From the NCBI RefSeq assembly GCF_000426845.1, contig NZ_AUGD01000008.1, positions 1 to 64,000 of the forward strand: a DNA stretch of 64,000 bases, written 5' to 3'. The notes under the pieces are model-generated. The model was not told the DNA's origin, did no database searches, and saw only the letters and a program-made list of their open reading frames with translations. Positions within the stretch are counted from its first letter, which is position 1. Each line of letters opens with the position of its first letter. This document shows, in pieces, positions 1 through 9,573 of this stretch. Made by a program: the position numbers and the translations under genes. Origin of the DNA: Bradyrhizobium sp. in8p8 (GTDB taxonomy: Bacteria > Pseudomonadota > Alphaproteobacteria > Rhizobiales > Xanthobacteraceae).

Positions 1-270
1 GCTCCGCGCCCCACCCCGTTGCTTCACCGAGCCCATTGGGCTCAAATGTCACCGGGACTCTACTCATCGGTGGATGAAAGTTGGGGCTCAGGTCAATAAT
101 TCCGAACAGTCAAATGCCGAGAGACCCCATTTCTCTCGCACCTGAAGGTACTTGCGGCGCAGCGGCTGAGCAGCTTTTCCTATTCTCTCCGACAGTGAGA
201 GAACGGCAGCACTCCCAGGGCGTGCTCCATGTTCCAGCTAGGTGTTCTCTTGACTGAGTAGCGCTGCGAG

Positions 271-355
271 GCGCTTGCGTGTCAACCTGTCAACCGTGTC
301 AACCCAAGAACAGCCAGAACTAGCTGGCGAATTTTTGGGGCGCGCTTGGGCCGTA
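271..355. repeat. Iteron-bearing non-coding repeat, copy 1
   Basis: This segment carries three direct GTCAACC units (281-287, 289-295, 298-304), about one DNA turn apart or slightly less. They are followed by a conserved ~50-bp tail. The same block recurs at 24981-25065, with about 76 of 85 positions identical by eye. Both copies lie downstream of a primase/helicase gene on the minus strand. By analogy with iteron origins beside primases in P4-like and plasmid replicons, I infer a replication origin or initiator-binding site. I see no convincing gene in bases 1-936. Confidence 0.65.
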
Positions 356-883
356 GGGGGAGGGGGCCGCGGAAGGACCCTTCGACCGGTCTTGCACCCC
401 GCGCCCGCAGATTTGCAATTGCCAGAGCTGGCCCACTAAGCGCTGTGCCCGAGCACGAACTCACCCGCCGAGCGATACATGATCTAGTCTGCGGGAACTG
501 TTTCAAAGTCCTGATGCGCCGCGGACGCCGGAGAAGGACGAGGATTGACCTCGACTTCACAAAACACCACTTATGGAAGAATGCTGCAGGAGAGCAGGCA
601 GACCCTCGCCTTTTATATGGCTATCGCTCGGTTCCCCCTTCGCTAGTCTGCGAGGCCTTGTCGGTAGTATCCGGTAAACCCTCGCGGGACGTAACATTTT
701 GAAAACGTAGCCTCTCCCTCAAGAAATTCATTCCTAGAGATAATCGCGATAGTTTTTCTCGCAACGTAGAGAGAAACGAAGTTGGCCGACCACGTGGAAA
801 GATGTTCGGTTCTATATGTATTGCGCGGAAACCGTCACACCCTCGCCGGCATACCGCAAAGCCCTGTAAGGCCGATGCTTATT

Positions 884-917
884 GTATGCCGAGGGTTCTA
901 CAAAACCCTCAGCATAC
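884..917. terminator. Strong inverted repeat downstream of the primase gene
   Basis: Two 14-nt arms (884-897 and 904-917) match at 13 of 14 positions around a 6-nt loop. The hairpin sits just past the 3' end of the minus-strand primase gene, so it is probably its transcription terminator. There is no clear T-tract, so an origin-associated cruciform is also possible. Confidence 0.5.
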
Positions 918-936
918 TATCGCATTTATCGACGAA

Positions 937-2859
937 TTAGACTGGAACGACGTCGTCGCGCGGATCAGAACTCTTCACTTCGGCGCGTGGGCGATCGTCC
1001 CGGAGCTTAACGTTGATGTAGAAACGCAGCCGCTTGGAGTCATCACGTTCAAAATGCCGTTTCATGTCGCGACCGAACTTCGTCTCGAAGACCGGCGATT
1101 TTGAATTTGCCCGGCACCATTCCAGAAAAGCCTCATACATTGCCCGCGCCTGCACTTTGGAACCATCAACCCTTTCGAGGCAGTCTTCCGCAAATTGCAT
1201 CACGATATCCATTTCCCTGCGATACTCCGCGGTCGCGGCGGAGACGCTCGGAGCGACGTAGAGCCCGTTCTGGAGGAAATCCACTGCTCCCTCACACAGC
1301 CAATTGAGGATGCCGGACGCATCCTTGAGCATTTCGCCGACCATTTCCTCCGGATCCCGCATATCCTTTTCAGCGATCTGCACCGGCCATTTCAGCAGCA
1401 GCATCCGGCGCCAGATGCCGTTAGATGTATCAGAGATCTTCGGGAGACCGTTGCCGCTTATGTGCGGCTTCGCTCGCGGCATAAAATCAATAAAGCCCTT
1501 GAACAGCGTTCGAACTGGGATTTCCTCGCTACCGGTCAGTTTCTTAATCAATTCGGATTGCAGCGGTTTGCCTTCGGGCAGTTCCAATACACGCACCATC
1601 CGCTTGCCGAAGAGACGAATGAGGTCCGGTGACGCGCCGCCAGCGCTACGTTCGCCTTGTCCGATGATTGATTCAGTTGGCAACCCGACGGCAAAACTCT
1701 TCCCCAGCAGCCTCACGAGCATCTCGAGATAAACGCTCTTTCCGTTTGCCTCCTCGCCGTAATGGAACATGAACCGTTGCAACGGCACACCCAAAATGCT
1801 GATGCCGGAGTATTGCTGCAAGGTGCGACGAGCCTCCGGATCCGGCATCATCTTCTCGATCCAGCTCTCAAAGAATGGAGCGCGGGCAGACGCGTCGTAA
1901 TTCACGGGAACCAGCGCCGTGATATAATCGGACTTCCGGTGTCCTTTTTGGGCAATGACGCGGCAGACCATGCGGCTTGAATGCTCGTCCGGGCATTCAA
2001 GGTCATTTTCTTGAACAAACGTCAGCGTGTGGCTCAGCGTTGCAAGCGAAAGTGCGCTCGCATTGAACTCTTCTGCAGGTTTACGCCATCGCGGCGCACC
2101 GCACTCCAACATAGCTTTGAGGCGCGGGGCATTTTTAGAGATGACGCCAAATCTCTTATGAGCTACTTTTCGTGCCGCAAACGAACGTCGGGCGACTTTT
2201 CCCGACTTCACAGCTTCGTGCAGAGCCTTCGCTGATGTCTCGTCGGGATCTGGCGTGCGGCTAAGCTCGGATGCAGCCTTTTCAGCGTCATCGATAGCCT
2301 TCTGTTCGGCGTCGGAAGGCCTAAAGAAATCAGCCTCCAATTGGATAAAGTCTCCAACCGCCTGGGCCATCATCCATGCGTAAGCCTCCCCGTTGTCGAT
2401 GTCCCAATGTCGACCCGACCAAGCCAACTTGTCGCCGCCGGCGATGCCAGCGGCTTGCATGATCAACAATTCGTCTGGAAAATAAGCTTCGAGACGTTTG
2501 GCGTTGTCGGTATCCGACTGATCGAGCATTGAACAGGCTGCGAGGGTCTCCCGATCGGGCACCTTCGAAATGGGGGGCGCCGGGGGACCCGCAGTCGCAG
2601 AGGCGTCGGCGCTGATATTAGTAGAACTGTCGCCCAGGTTTGGCGGCACCGACATCAGCCACTCGGGCGGCCCTTCACTCGGAGCGTCCCGAAAACATTC
2701 TTCGGCGGTCCAATCATTCGACAGATGGAAGTCCCCATCGGTAGGGAAGGGTGGTTCATGACCAAAGTCATGAATTGCATCGGACGTGATCCAGTCGGCG
2801 ATTTGACGGCTCACCTCGTCGAGTTGGGTTTCGTTCATCTGTTTGGTCGACGTAGACAT
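937..2859 (-). CDS. Phage/plasmid-type DNA primase-helicase (D5/P4 family)
   Basis: The protein is about 640 aa. The C-terminal half matches P4/D5-type superfamily 3 helicases: a Walker A-like segment HYGEEANGKS, then a conserved block ending in GNGLPKISDTSNGIWRRM (the arginine-finger/sensor region of the family). The N-terminal part is acidic and Ser/Pro-rich and resembles no catalytic domain I can name. I chose the start at 2859 because a GAGGGG ribosome-binding site lies five bases before that ATG; the frame is open a further 38 codons upstream. Such proteins unwind and prime replication of small integrative elements. It follows the HTH gene 2978-3214 on the same strand and is probably co-transcribed with it. 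The iteron block at 271-355 lies downstream. It belongs to a different subfamily from the primase/helicase at 25700-27082. Confidence 0.85.
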   Translation of the reverse strand: MSTSTKQMNETQLDEVSRQIADWITSDAIHDFGHEPPFPTDGDFHLSNDWTAEECFRDAPSEGPPEWLMSVPPNLGDSSTNISADASATAGPPAPPISKVPDRETLAACSMLDQSDTDNAKRLEAYFPDELLIMQAAGIAGGDKLAWSGRHWDIDNGEAYAWMMAQAVGDFIQLEADFFRPSDAEQKAIDDAEKAASELSRTPDPDETSAKALHEAVKSGKVARRSFAARKVAHKRFGVISKNAPRLKAMLECGAPRWRKPAEEFNASALSLATLSHTLTFVQENDLECPDEHSSRMVCRVIAQKGHRKSDYITALVPVNYDASARAPFFESWIEKMMPDPEARRTLQQYSGISILGVPLQRFMFHYGEEANGKSVYLEMLVRLLGKSFAVGLPTESIIGQGERSAGGASPDLIRLFGKRMVRVLELPEGKPLQSELIKKLTGSEEIPVRTLFKGFIDFMPRAKPHISGNGLPKISDTSNGIWRRMLLLKWPVQIAEKDMRDPEEMVGEMLKDASGILNWLCEGAVDFLQNGLYVAPSVSAATAEYRREMDIVMQFAEDCLERVDGSKVQARAMYEAFLEWCRANSKSPVFETKFGRDMKRHFERDDSKRLRFYINVKLRDDRPRAEVKSSDPRDDVVPV

Positions 2860-2977
2860 AGTACCCCTCGGTATTTTGATCGCTTCCAGCGAGGTCCCGC
2901 TCAGCGGGCGCGTCGTATTCACGGCGTGGGTCGCCCACCTGCGCGGCTTCTGCGCTTGATTTTGATTTAGCAATTCG

Positions 2978-3214
2978 CTAAGCGGCAGCCGTATCGGAGG
3001 TGGATGCCCGGCGCCGGGAGTTCATCCACACATTCAGGTCGAGTGCCAAATAGCGGACTGACCGGCCGATTTTAATGGCGGGTGGGCCATCGCCCGAGAC
3101 GAACAGTTTTGCCAGGGTGCTTTCGCCGAGTTTCAAATAAGCCGCCGCTTGCTTGCGGGTCAGCCAAGTGTCCGGCGGGCTTGCTCCAGCGCCGGACTGA
3201 TCTTTGAATGTCAT
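2978..3214 (-). CDS. Small HTH protein, AlpA/excisionase-like
   Basis: This 78-aa protein carries a winged-helix/MerR-like DNA-binding domain of the excisionase family. Key segments are TRKQAAAYLKLGESTLAKL (recognition helices) and KIGRSVRYLALDLNVWM (wing and final helix). A Ser/Arg-rich tail follows. It is clearly paralogous to the protein at 27093-27338, sharing GESTLAKLFVSG and GRSVRY. In small integrative elements such proteins act as recombination directionality factors or as activators of the integrase or primase genes. The gene lies directly upstream of the primase-helicase gene on the same strand, so it probably leads a two-gene operon. No integrase accompanies this copy, so any excision role would have to act through another element's recombinase. 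Confidence 0.8.
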   Translation of the reverse strand: MTFKDQSGAGASPPDTWLTRKQAAAYLKLGESTLAKLFVSGDGPPAIKIGRSVRYLALDLNVWMNSRRRASTSDTAAA

Positions 3215-3240
3215 AATCGCTCCGTTTCAGAGACATCAGG

Positions 3241-3319
3241 ATCCGTCCTGAATGTCGGAGCGTATAGCTGAGGGAAATCGCTGCGGAGGGACACTAAGCT
3301 CTAATGTCCCGGGACATTA
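3241..3319. promoter_or_regulatory. Candidate operator region with an 18-bp perfect palindrome
   Basis: Positions 3302-3319 form a perfect 18-bp palindrome centred on CCCGGG (TAATGTCCC/GGGACATTA). Further ATGTC-type half-sites occur nearby at about 3251 and 3331. The 8-mer ATCCGTCC at 3241-3248 also occurs, as a complete palindrome, upstream of the paralogous HTH gene (27412-27428). The position between two minus-strand genes and just before the HTH gene suggests an autoregulatory operator. This is inferred from symmetry only. Confidence 0.45.
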
Positions 3320-3772
3320 AGCATTCGCCAATGTCCTAAGTCTGTCGTAGTAGCGCCAAACCTGCTTCTTAACGGCTTCGAACTCGCGAACCTCCGTATC
3401 GCCCTCGTCGTGCCACCGTTCTAGGAGCAATTCGGCGATATCGGCATCCGAGAGTCCGCGCTTATTCTGGGCCAAGCTCAACCCCTTGTGCGTCATCTTG
3501 GCTAGAGCTGCTTCGACCTTAAGCGTAAGCTTCCTTTTCGCTCGTGTTTTCGTTTCAGTCCTTGATAGAGGTTCGCGGATTGTTTGTATCGTCCAACGCT
3601 TTAGAATCTCGTCGCGTCGGAATGTCACGTTAGTTGCAACACGGTGGTACCCGAGAGCACCCCACCCGAGTCTGGGACGGTTGCCCTTTTTGGCGAGCAT
3701 CGGAAAGGTCTTCCGAGGCCGTGTTTTCACGGATCGACTTTCGTCGTGGATGCGCAAGAAATTTCTGGACAC
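3317..3772 (-). CDS. Hypothetical basic protein
   Basis: The predicted protein is 151 aa, or 127 aa if translation starts at the internal ATG near 3700. I do not recognise the family. It is very basic in the first two thirds (many Lys/Arg), with a mixed-charge helical C-terminus (EREF-like stretch followed by WRYYDRLRTLANA), which suggests a nucleic-acid-binding accessory protein. It sits upstream of the HTH-primase pair on the same strand, and its stop codon overlaps the 3302-3319 palindrome. It is probably part of the replication/excision module of the mobile element. The start choice is uncertain. Confidence 0.5.
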   Translation of the reverse strand: MSRNFLRIHDESRSVKTRPRKTFPMLAKKGNRPRLGWGALGYHRVATNVTFRRDEILKRWTIQTIREPLSRTETKTRAKRKLTLKVEAALAKMTHKGLSLAQNKRGLSDADIAELLLERWHDEGDTEVREFEAVKKQVWRYYDRLRTLANA

Positions 3773-3984
3773 AACGCTTAGCTGGGCCTTAAAAACTAAA
3801 CAACCAAGGATAACTCGCGGAACAAACTGCGGATTTTGGGGGCTGCTATCGTGAATTTCAGTCCGGGGCTTTTCACTTCAACGCAGCCAATTGCGGCTGC
3901 TCGAACAGGCCGTCGTCCGCTCAACACCGCGCCGCAGGTTCATTCCAGTGGCGGTGAGATTTCGCGCATTTAGAGGCTTGTTCC

Positions 3985-6900
3985 ATGGGGAATCCGTCCA
4001 GCTCTGACGGACTAGATGCACTCGTCCGCACGAGAATCGAGCATCTTCGTCCAAAGCTGCTCGATCTCAGTCGTCGCAATCCGCTCATTTCTACCAAATT
4101 GGGGCCGCGCTCGAATTCCCATCTGAGAACGGTAGATGAACTTCCAGACGTGCTGTTCTTCAAGTTGTGTAATGGCCATGAGCTGCAGTTCGTCCCCCTT
4201 CCTCCCATCGACGAGGATCCACGTGATGAGCAGACGGCTGCATTCAGGGATGCACTGATTAATGCGCGGCTAACAGACGAAACCTATGTCGAGGCCATGG
4301 AGGCTGTGGATCGAGATGGTGATGACTATCTCGATAAGACCCGAGCCGCGGATCGCGATTTAAGGGATCGGCTGAGGCAGCAACTCGGAATGGCTCCTCG
4401 TGCGCAGAAATCCGAGGCGAATCTCAGCCAGCATGCAAAGAACAACGGGATACTTCCTTCCTACGATCTGCCATCGATCGATGCCGAGCATACAGACGGA
4501 CGCCATACCGACGATAAGGTTCAGACGCTGTTGCTTCCTCCTGATCTGGAGCGCAAGCTGAACGCGATTATTTCCAAGAGCCGGACCTGGCTGCAGGAAA
4601 CCGGTATGAACGTGCTTCAGGTTGCCTTCGGGTTCTTGGAATGGGCGGAAGTCGAGCGGAGCGAAAGTTCTTTCGCGCCCCTCGTCCTCTTGCAGGTGGA
4701 AGTGAAACGCACACGAACGCCGCACGGTGCTAAGTACTTCCTTGCTGGCACGGGGGATGAGCCGGAGTTAAATGCCGTCCTCGCCGAGAAGCTGAGGCTC
4801 GATTATTCGATCGAAATGCCAAAGCTCGAGGGCGCCTCAGTTGAGGCCTACTTAGCCGAGATCGGAAAAGTTCTCCCCAAAGGGAAGAAATGGCGGATTA
4901 GACGCCAGGTAGCCGTTGGTGTCTTTCCCTCGGCCCGAATGGCGATGTATCACGACCTTGACCCTAATCAGTCGGGGTTTCCGCAAAACGATGTCGTGCA
5001 GTCACTTCTTGTCGGCTCCGAATCCGCGGGTGCTTCTCCCTTTGCAGAAGAATATGGGGTTGATGAGCCGGAAATTGAGGCCAAGGTGCCTTGCCTGGTT
5101 ATGGATGCTGACTCATCGCAGTTCAGTGTTTTGGTTGATCTCGCCGATGGTAGGAACCTTGCTGTTGAGGGCCCGCCGGGCACGGGCAAGTCACAGACCA
5201 TTGTAAATGCGATCGCGGCAGCTCTTGCGGCGAACAAGAAGATTCTCTTCGTGGCGGAGAAGCTTGCAGCTTTGAACGTGGTCAAAGCCCGACTCGAAGC
5301 GGTTGGTCTTGGTGAGTTCCTATTGCCGCTTCAGGCTGAGAAGTCGACGCGTGAACAGGTAATTGAGTCGGTAAGGACTCGACTTGATATTCAGAAAACG
5401 CCGGCTGTTCGGGACTACGACAGCAAGATCGAAGAATACCGTCGGATCCGGCAACAGCTTGCAGATTACATAGATCTACTTACGACAGAGTTTGGTCAAT
5501 CCGGACTGACGGTTCATGCCATTCTCGGCAAAAGCATTGCGACGAGCGATCGCCTGTCCGGGATATCGAACGAGACCCTCGAGCGCTGTAAGCTCCGGCC
5601 AGAAATGCAGACAGCAACGGGGTTGGCTAGATACGTTCAGCTTGGTCTGCAGATTGAAAAGGCTCATGCCGAAACACTCATTTCAGGGCCAAGTTGGAAG
5701 GATACGCGGCTCGTTCACCCTGAGCGTTTCACAGTAGAAGAAGCGTGTGCAATCGCCAAGCGAGCTTCGGGCGAAGCATTGGGGCTGGCTGCGGCGCTCA
5801 AAGCGCTCGAGCCTTGGGGTCTCGAAAAAGAAGCGCGGCCTAGCCTAGAGACGCTTCGCGAGTCACTTGCCGCGTGCGTGGACCACCTGCGGCAGCATTC
5901 GTCAGAGCTCGTTCGGAACATACTTGCTGAGGGTAGAGCGGAGCTACTAGCTTCATTCCTGAAGCAATGTGCTGACCTAAGGGCATCTGCAGATCGACTC
6001 TCTTCTGAGCTGTCGGAGGTGCCGGACGCGGCGGCATTGGATAAGATTAGGCAGCTTGAGCATATCTGTGAACGCGGATCGCTCATCAGCATTGACCCAG
6101 ACGCGCTGATTGAGGCGTTACAAGCGAACCGAGAGTCGACCAAAAGGGCGCGCGAAATAGCAGAAAAACTCGCTCCGCTCGTCACCGCTCACGAACCAGC
6201 GAAGAATTGGGCTTTAGACGACGTCGGCAGGGCGCACGCTCTATGTCGGGAAGTTGGCCGTGAAGCGCTGTCCATGCGTAGTGGCAAGCTCGCGGAAGCT
6301 AACTCTCATTATCATCTACGTAGGTTGTGCGAGGAGGGGCAGCAGGTACAGGCTCAGCGGACTAGGTTATCAGAGCGCGTGTCTCTCTCCGTTGACCTTC
6401 CAACCGACCGGCTCGTTGCTTGCGCGACGATCCTTCGAACTGCCGGACCTTTCGGATTTCTCTCGTCCAAGTATCGCGAAGCTAAGCGCATATTCATGGC
6501 GATTTCGCGCTCGCCAAAATACTCCAGGGCAGATGCGGTCCAAAGGCTTGATGAGCTGATTACGTTCCGGCTCAAGTCAGGCGAGTTCGTCCGGCAATCC
6601 GAAGCGGCTGGCCTATTTGGGCTCTACTATCGTGGTCTTGATACCGACTTCGAGCCGTTCACTCGCGCGGCGCGATTCTTCGAGGCGCTTTCTGTAGAGT
6701 TCGGTGGCCATGAGCACACCTCATTGCGCGATTTCCTACATGGCGGCGCGTTGAATCAACTGGAGCTGTTGCCGCCAATTCCTAAAACCGGCATTCCGAT
6801 CACCTTCGCTTCTCTTGACGATCGGATTGCTGCTGCTGAACATGAGGCAGCTCGCCTCGAGCGAGCCGTCACTGAGCTTAGACCTATCGCCAAGGTCATA

Positions 6901-9420
6901 AGAAATCAGCAGATCGGTCTTGCCGAGATTCGGGATGTGAAGCTGCGATTGGAAGCACTGCTATCGGAACGTCAGAGGCTAGACGATCATCAGCCTGTAC
7001 GTGAGCTTCTGATTGAGCAGTTTCAGGGACACAAGACGCCACGAGAGGATTTGGAGGAGCTGATCGCGTGGGCCACATCAATCGCGAATCACGTTCCCGT
7101 ACTTCGGAGCATTCTTGACCAGGGGGAGCCCGCGGAGGTTTCGCGTGCGATTGGTGTCGCACTGTCTGCAGACGATAAGCTGACGGGTACACTAAGCAAA
7201 TTGGGCGAGGTTGCGAAGATTGAGGTCCATGCATTAACTCGCGGCCGCAGCCTATCAGAATTGGCTGCGGTACTCGAGCAGGCATCGTTGGATGGAGATG
7301 GCCTGTTCGCCTTCGCGGCTTTTGAAACCGCCCTCGTGGATGCTGGTCCCGAAGGCCTAATGCCACTTATTCAAGAAAGGCTAGAGCAAGGTTCTTTGGG
7401 CGGGCTTGGCTCCCAGGCTGAAGCGCTCGCGATCCGTCAACTGGCTAAAGCTGTGTTTGCGCAGCTGGGCCACAAGCTTGGCCGCTATCGGGGTGCAAAG
7501 CTGGAAGAGCTGAGAGCCTCTCTCGCTAACAAGGACCGTGAGATCATTCGGTTGTCGCGCACACAGCTTCGCGCGAAGTTGAAAGCAACCGCGCGCCCGC
7601 CTATGGGAAATGGGGTGGGTAGGAAGTCCACGTGGACAAATATGGCGCTGATAGAAAATGAGATCAGCAAGAAGCAGAAATTTATACCGGTCCGTGATTT
7701 GACACAGCGCGCTGGGGAGGCGCTGATCGAGCTAAAACCGTGCTGGATGATGTCGCCGCTCGCGGTCGCCCAGTACGTGCCGAAAGGAAGCGTCCAATTC
7801 GACCTTTGCATCATCGATGAGGCTTCCCAGATGCCTCCCGAATCTGCGATCGGTCCCCTCTTGCGTTGTTCGCAGGTGCTTGTTGTCGGGGATACCAATC
7901 AACTTCCGCCGAGTAATTTCTTCAAGTCAGTGATCGAAGACGAGGAAGCGGACGAGGATGAAGCTGTCCTTAACGAGTCAGTGCTGGAAATGGCGAATGG
8001 CGCCTTCCGTCCAGCTCGGCGTTTGCGCTGGCACTATCGTTCTCGCCACTCCGGTCTCATCAAATTCTCGAATAAGTTGGTCTACGATGACGCGCTGATC
8101 GTGTTTCCGTCTCCCAGGGAGACAATCGCGCGTATGGGGGTGGAGTTTAGAAATGTGAATGGCCGTTATAAAGCCGGCACCAATCCTGTTGAAGCGAAGG
8201 CCATGATCGACGCCATAGTCGAGTTTATACAGACGGACCCTGATAGGTCTCTCGGCGTCGTTACTCTAAATCAGAAGCAGCGGGATCTCATCATCGAGGA
8301 GTTCGAGTACGCCATCGCGCACAATCGCTCGATTCAAAAGTATCTTGATACTTGGAAGGACCGCAACGACAGCCTTGAGGAGTTCTTTATCAAGAATCTT
8401 GAGAACGTACAGGGTGACGAGCGCGACGTCATATTTATCGGAACAGTTTATGGAGCGGAGGAGCCGGGTGCTCGCGTAATGCAGCGCTTTGGTCCAATAA
8501 ATGGGCTTGCCGGAAAGCGACGTTTGAACGTTCTATTCACTCGAGCCAAGCAGAAGATCGTTACGTTCTCGTCTATGACGGCTGCCGATATCGAGGCGGA
8601 GGAGAGCAGCAACCCTGGCGCGCATATGCTCAAGCGTTGGCTTGAGTATTCCGCAAGCGGTGTTCTCGATGCTGGCGATATCACCGAGCGAGAAGCAGAT
8701 TCGGACTTCGAGGTCTTTGTCGCTGATCAGATACGAGCCATGGGCTGCAGACCAGTACCGCAGGTAGGCGTGGCTGGCTATTTTGTCGATATCGGCATCC
8801 ATCATCCGGATTGGCCCCACGGGTTTGTTCTCGGGGTAGAGTGTGACGGTGCAACCTATCATTCGGCCAAGTCAGCGCGCGATCGTGATCGGCTAAGACA
8901 GGAAATTCTGGAGGGGCTAGGCTGGAAGCTCCATCGAATTTGGTCGACGGATTGGTTCAACAATCCTCGGCAGGAAGCGGAAAAGCTCCGTGCGGCAATA
9001 GCGAATCAGCTTGCCGCTCTAAAGCTTCGCGAGAAGGAGTTCACCAAAGCGCCGCAGCCTCCGCTCGATCGAAAGGTCGGTGGAGCAGAAGTTAGGCGAC
9101 CTGTCGCACAGCAGGGGCGCCCGTTTGTTGTGCCTCCGTTCGAGGAGGCGCTGAGCCTTCGTGATGAGCGTAGGATTGAGATCGGTGATACCGTGAGATT
9201 TCGCTATCTGACAGACGACAAAAAGGTCATCAACGTAACGATCAGCCAGCGACAATCTGACGCCTCTCAAGGCATGGTTCATCATCTCACGCCAGTCGCT
9301 TCCGCGCTGCTCGGCGCCGAGGAGGGTGATGAGATTGAAGTACTTGTTGGAAGCTATATTCGACCGGCCATAATTGAGAGGGTTTCGAAGGGGACTGCGC
9401 GGCGAGAAAATTCGGGCTAG
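3985..9420 (+). CDS. Giant DUF4011-SF1 helicase-Vsr-like nuclease (defence protein)
   Basis: This 1811-aa protein has the DUF4011 type architecture. An N-terminal DUF4011 region (about residues 10-330) includes LLDLSRRNPLIS. A superfamily 1 helicase core has Walker A GPPGTGKS near residue 395 and Walker B IIDEASQMPPE near residue 1275. The two are separated by a very long helical insert (about 800 residues). Later helicase motifs follow, VGDTNQLPP, VQGDERDVIFI and NVLFTRAKQ. A C-terminal Vsr/MTES_1575-type endonuclease (about residues 1570-1680) has ECDGATYH and a following Arg-rich helix. Proteins of this architecture are known from bacterial defence islands and are thought to attack invading DNA. 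It heads a plus-strand run with the TM0106-like gene and mcrBC. No frameshift is seen and both ends look intact. Confidence 0.9.
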   Translation: MGNPSSSDGLDALVRTRIEHLRPKLLDLSRRNPLISTKLGPRSNSHLRTVDELPDVLFFKLCNGHELQFVPLPPIDEDPRDEQTAAFRDALINARLTDETYVEAMEAVDRDGDDYLDKTRAADRDLRDRLRQQLGMAPRAQKSEANLSQHAKNNGILPSYDLPSIDAEHTDGRHTDDKVQTLLLPPDLERKLNAIISKSRTWLQETGMNVLQVAFGFLEWAEVERSESSFAPLVLLQVEVKRTRTPHGAKYFLAGTGDEPELNAVLAEKLRLDYSIEMPKLEGASVEAYLAEIGKVLPKGKKWRIRRQVAVGVFPSARMAMYHDLDPNQSGFPQNDVVQSLLVGSESAGASPFAEEYGVDEPEIEAKVPCLVMDADSSQFSVLVDLADGRNLAVEGPPGTGKSQTIVNAIAAALAANKKILFVAEKLAALNVVKARLEAVGLGEFLLPLQAEKSTREQVIESVRTRLDIQKTPAVRDYDSKIEEYRRIRQQLADYIDLLTTEFGQSGLTVHAILGKSIATSDRLSGISNETLERCKLRPEMQTATGLARYVQLGLQIEKAHAETLISGPSWKDTRLVHPERFTVEEACAIAKRASGEALGLAAALKALEPWGLEKEARPSLETLRESLAACVDHLRQHSSELVRNILAEGRAELLASFLKQCADLRASADRLSSELSEVPDAAALDKIRQLEHICERGSLISIDPDALIEALQANRESTKRAREIAEKLAPLVTAHEPAKNWALDDVGRAHALCREVGREALSMRSGKLAEANSHYHLRRLCEEGQQVQAQRTRLSERVSLSVDLPTDRLVACATILRTAGPFGFLSSKYREAKRIFMAISRSPKYSRADAVQRLDELITFRLKSGEFVRQSEAAGLFGLYYRGLDTDFEPFTRAARFFEALSVEFGGHEHTSLRDFLHGGALNQLELLPPIPKTGIPITFASLDDRIAAAEHEAARLERAVTELRPIAKVIRNQQIGLAEIRDVKLRLEALLSERQRLDDHQPVRELLIEQFQGHKTPREDLEELIAWATSIANHVPVLRSILDQGEPAEVSRAIGVALSADDKLTGTLSKLGEVAKIEVHALTRGRSLSELAAVLEQASLDGDGLFAFAAFETALVDAGPEGLMPLIQERLEQGSLGGLGSQAEALAIRQLAKAVFAQLGHKLGRYRGAKLEELRASLANKDREIIRLSRTQLRAKLKATARPPMGNGVGRKSTWTNMALIENEISKKQKFIPVRDLTQRAGEALIELKPCWMMSPLAVAQYVPKGSVQFDLCIIDEASQMPPESAIGPLLRCSQVLVVGDTNQLPPSNFFKSVIEDEEADEDEAVLNESVLEMANGAFRPARRLRWHYRSRHSGLIKFSNKLVYDDALIVFPSPRETIARMGVEFRNVNGRYKAGTNPVEAKAMIDAIVEFIQTDPDRSLGVVTLNQKQRDLIIEEFEYAIAHNRSIQKYLDTWKDRNDSLEEFFIKNLENVQGDERDVIFIGTVYGAEEPGARVMQRFGPINGLAGKRRLNVLFTRAKQKIVTFSSMTAADIEAEESSNPGAHMLKRWLEYSASGVLDAGDITEREADSDFEVFVADQIRAMGCRPVPQVGVAGYFVDIGIHHPDWPHGFVLGVECDGATYHSAKSARDRDRLRQEILEGLGWKLHRIWSTDWFNNPRQEAEKLRAAIANQLAALKLREKEFTKAPQPPLDRKVGGAEVRRPVAQQGRPFVVPPFEEALSLRDERRIEIGDTVRFRYLTDDKKVINVTISQRQSDASQGMVHHLTPVASALLGAEEGDEIEVLVGSYIRPAIIERVSKGTARRENSG

Positions 9421-9573
9421 CCCTTGAATGCAAACACATTTGGCGGCGTGGGCTCGACTCCGTCGAACCGCTCTCTGCGTGCCCTACTTCCGCAGGGCTT
9501 TTGCACCCGTCAGAAGGCCGGTGTCTTTGTTGTGTCGTGTCCCTTGGGTCCCGGCAGCAGTTTCGGGGGGCAG

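Noticed and set aside
346..702. Small open frame near the left end
   Set aside because: Overlaps the iteron repeat, has no ribosome-binding site and is Arg-rich, typical of a random frame.
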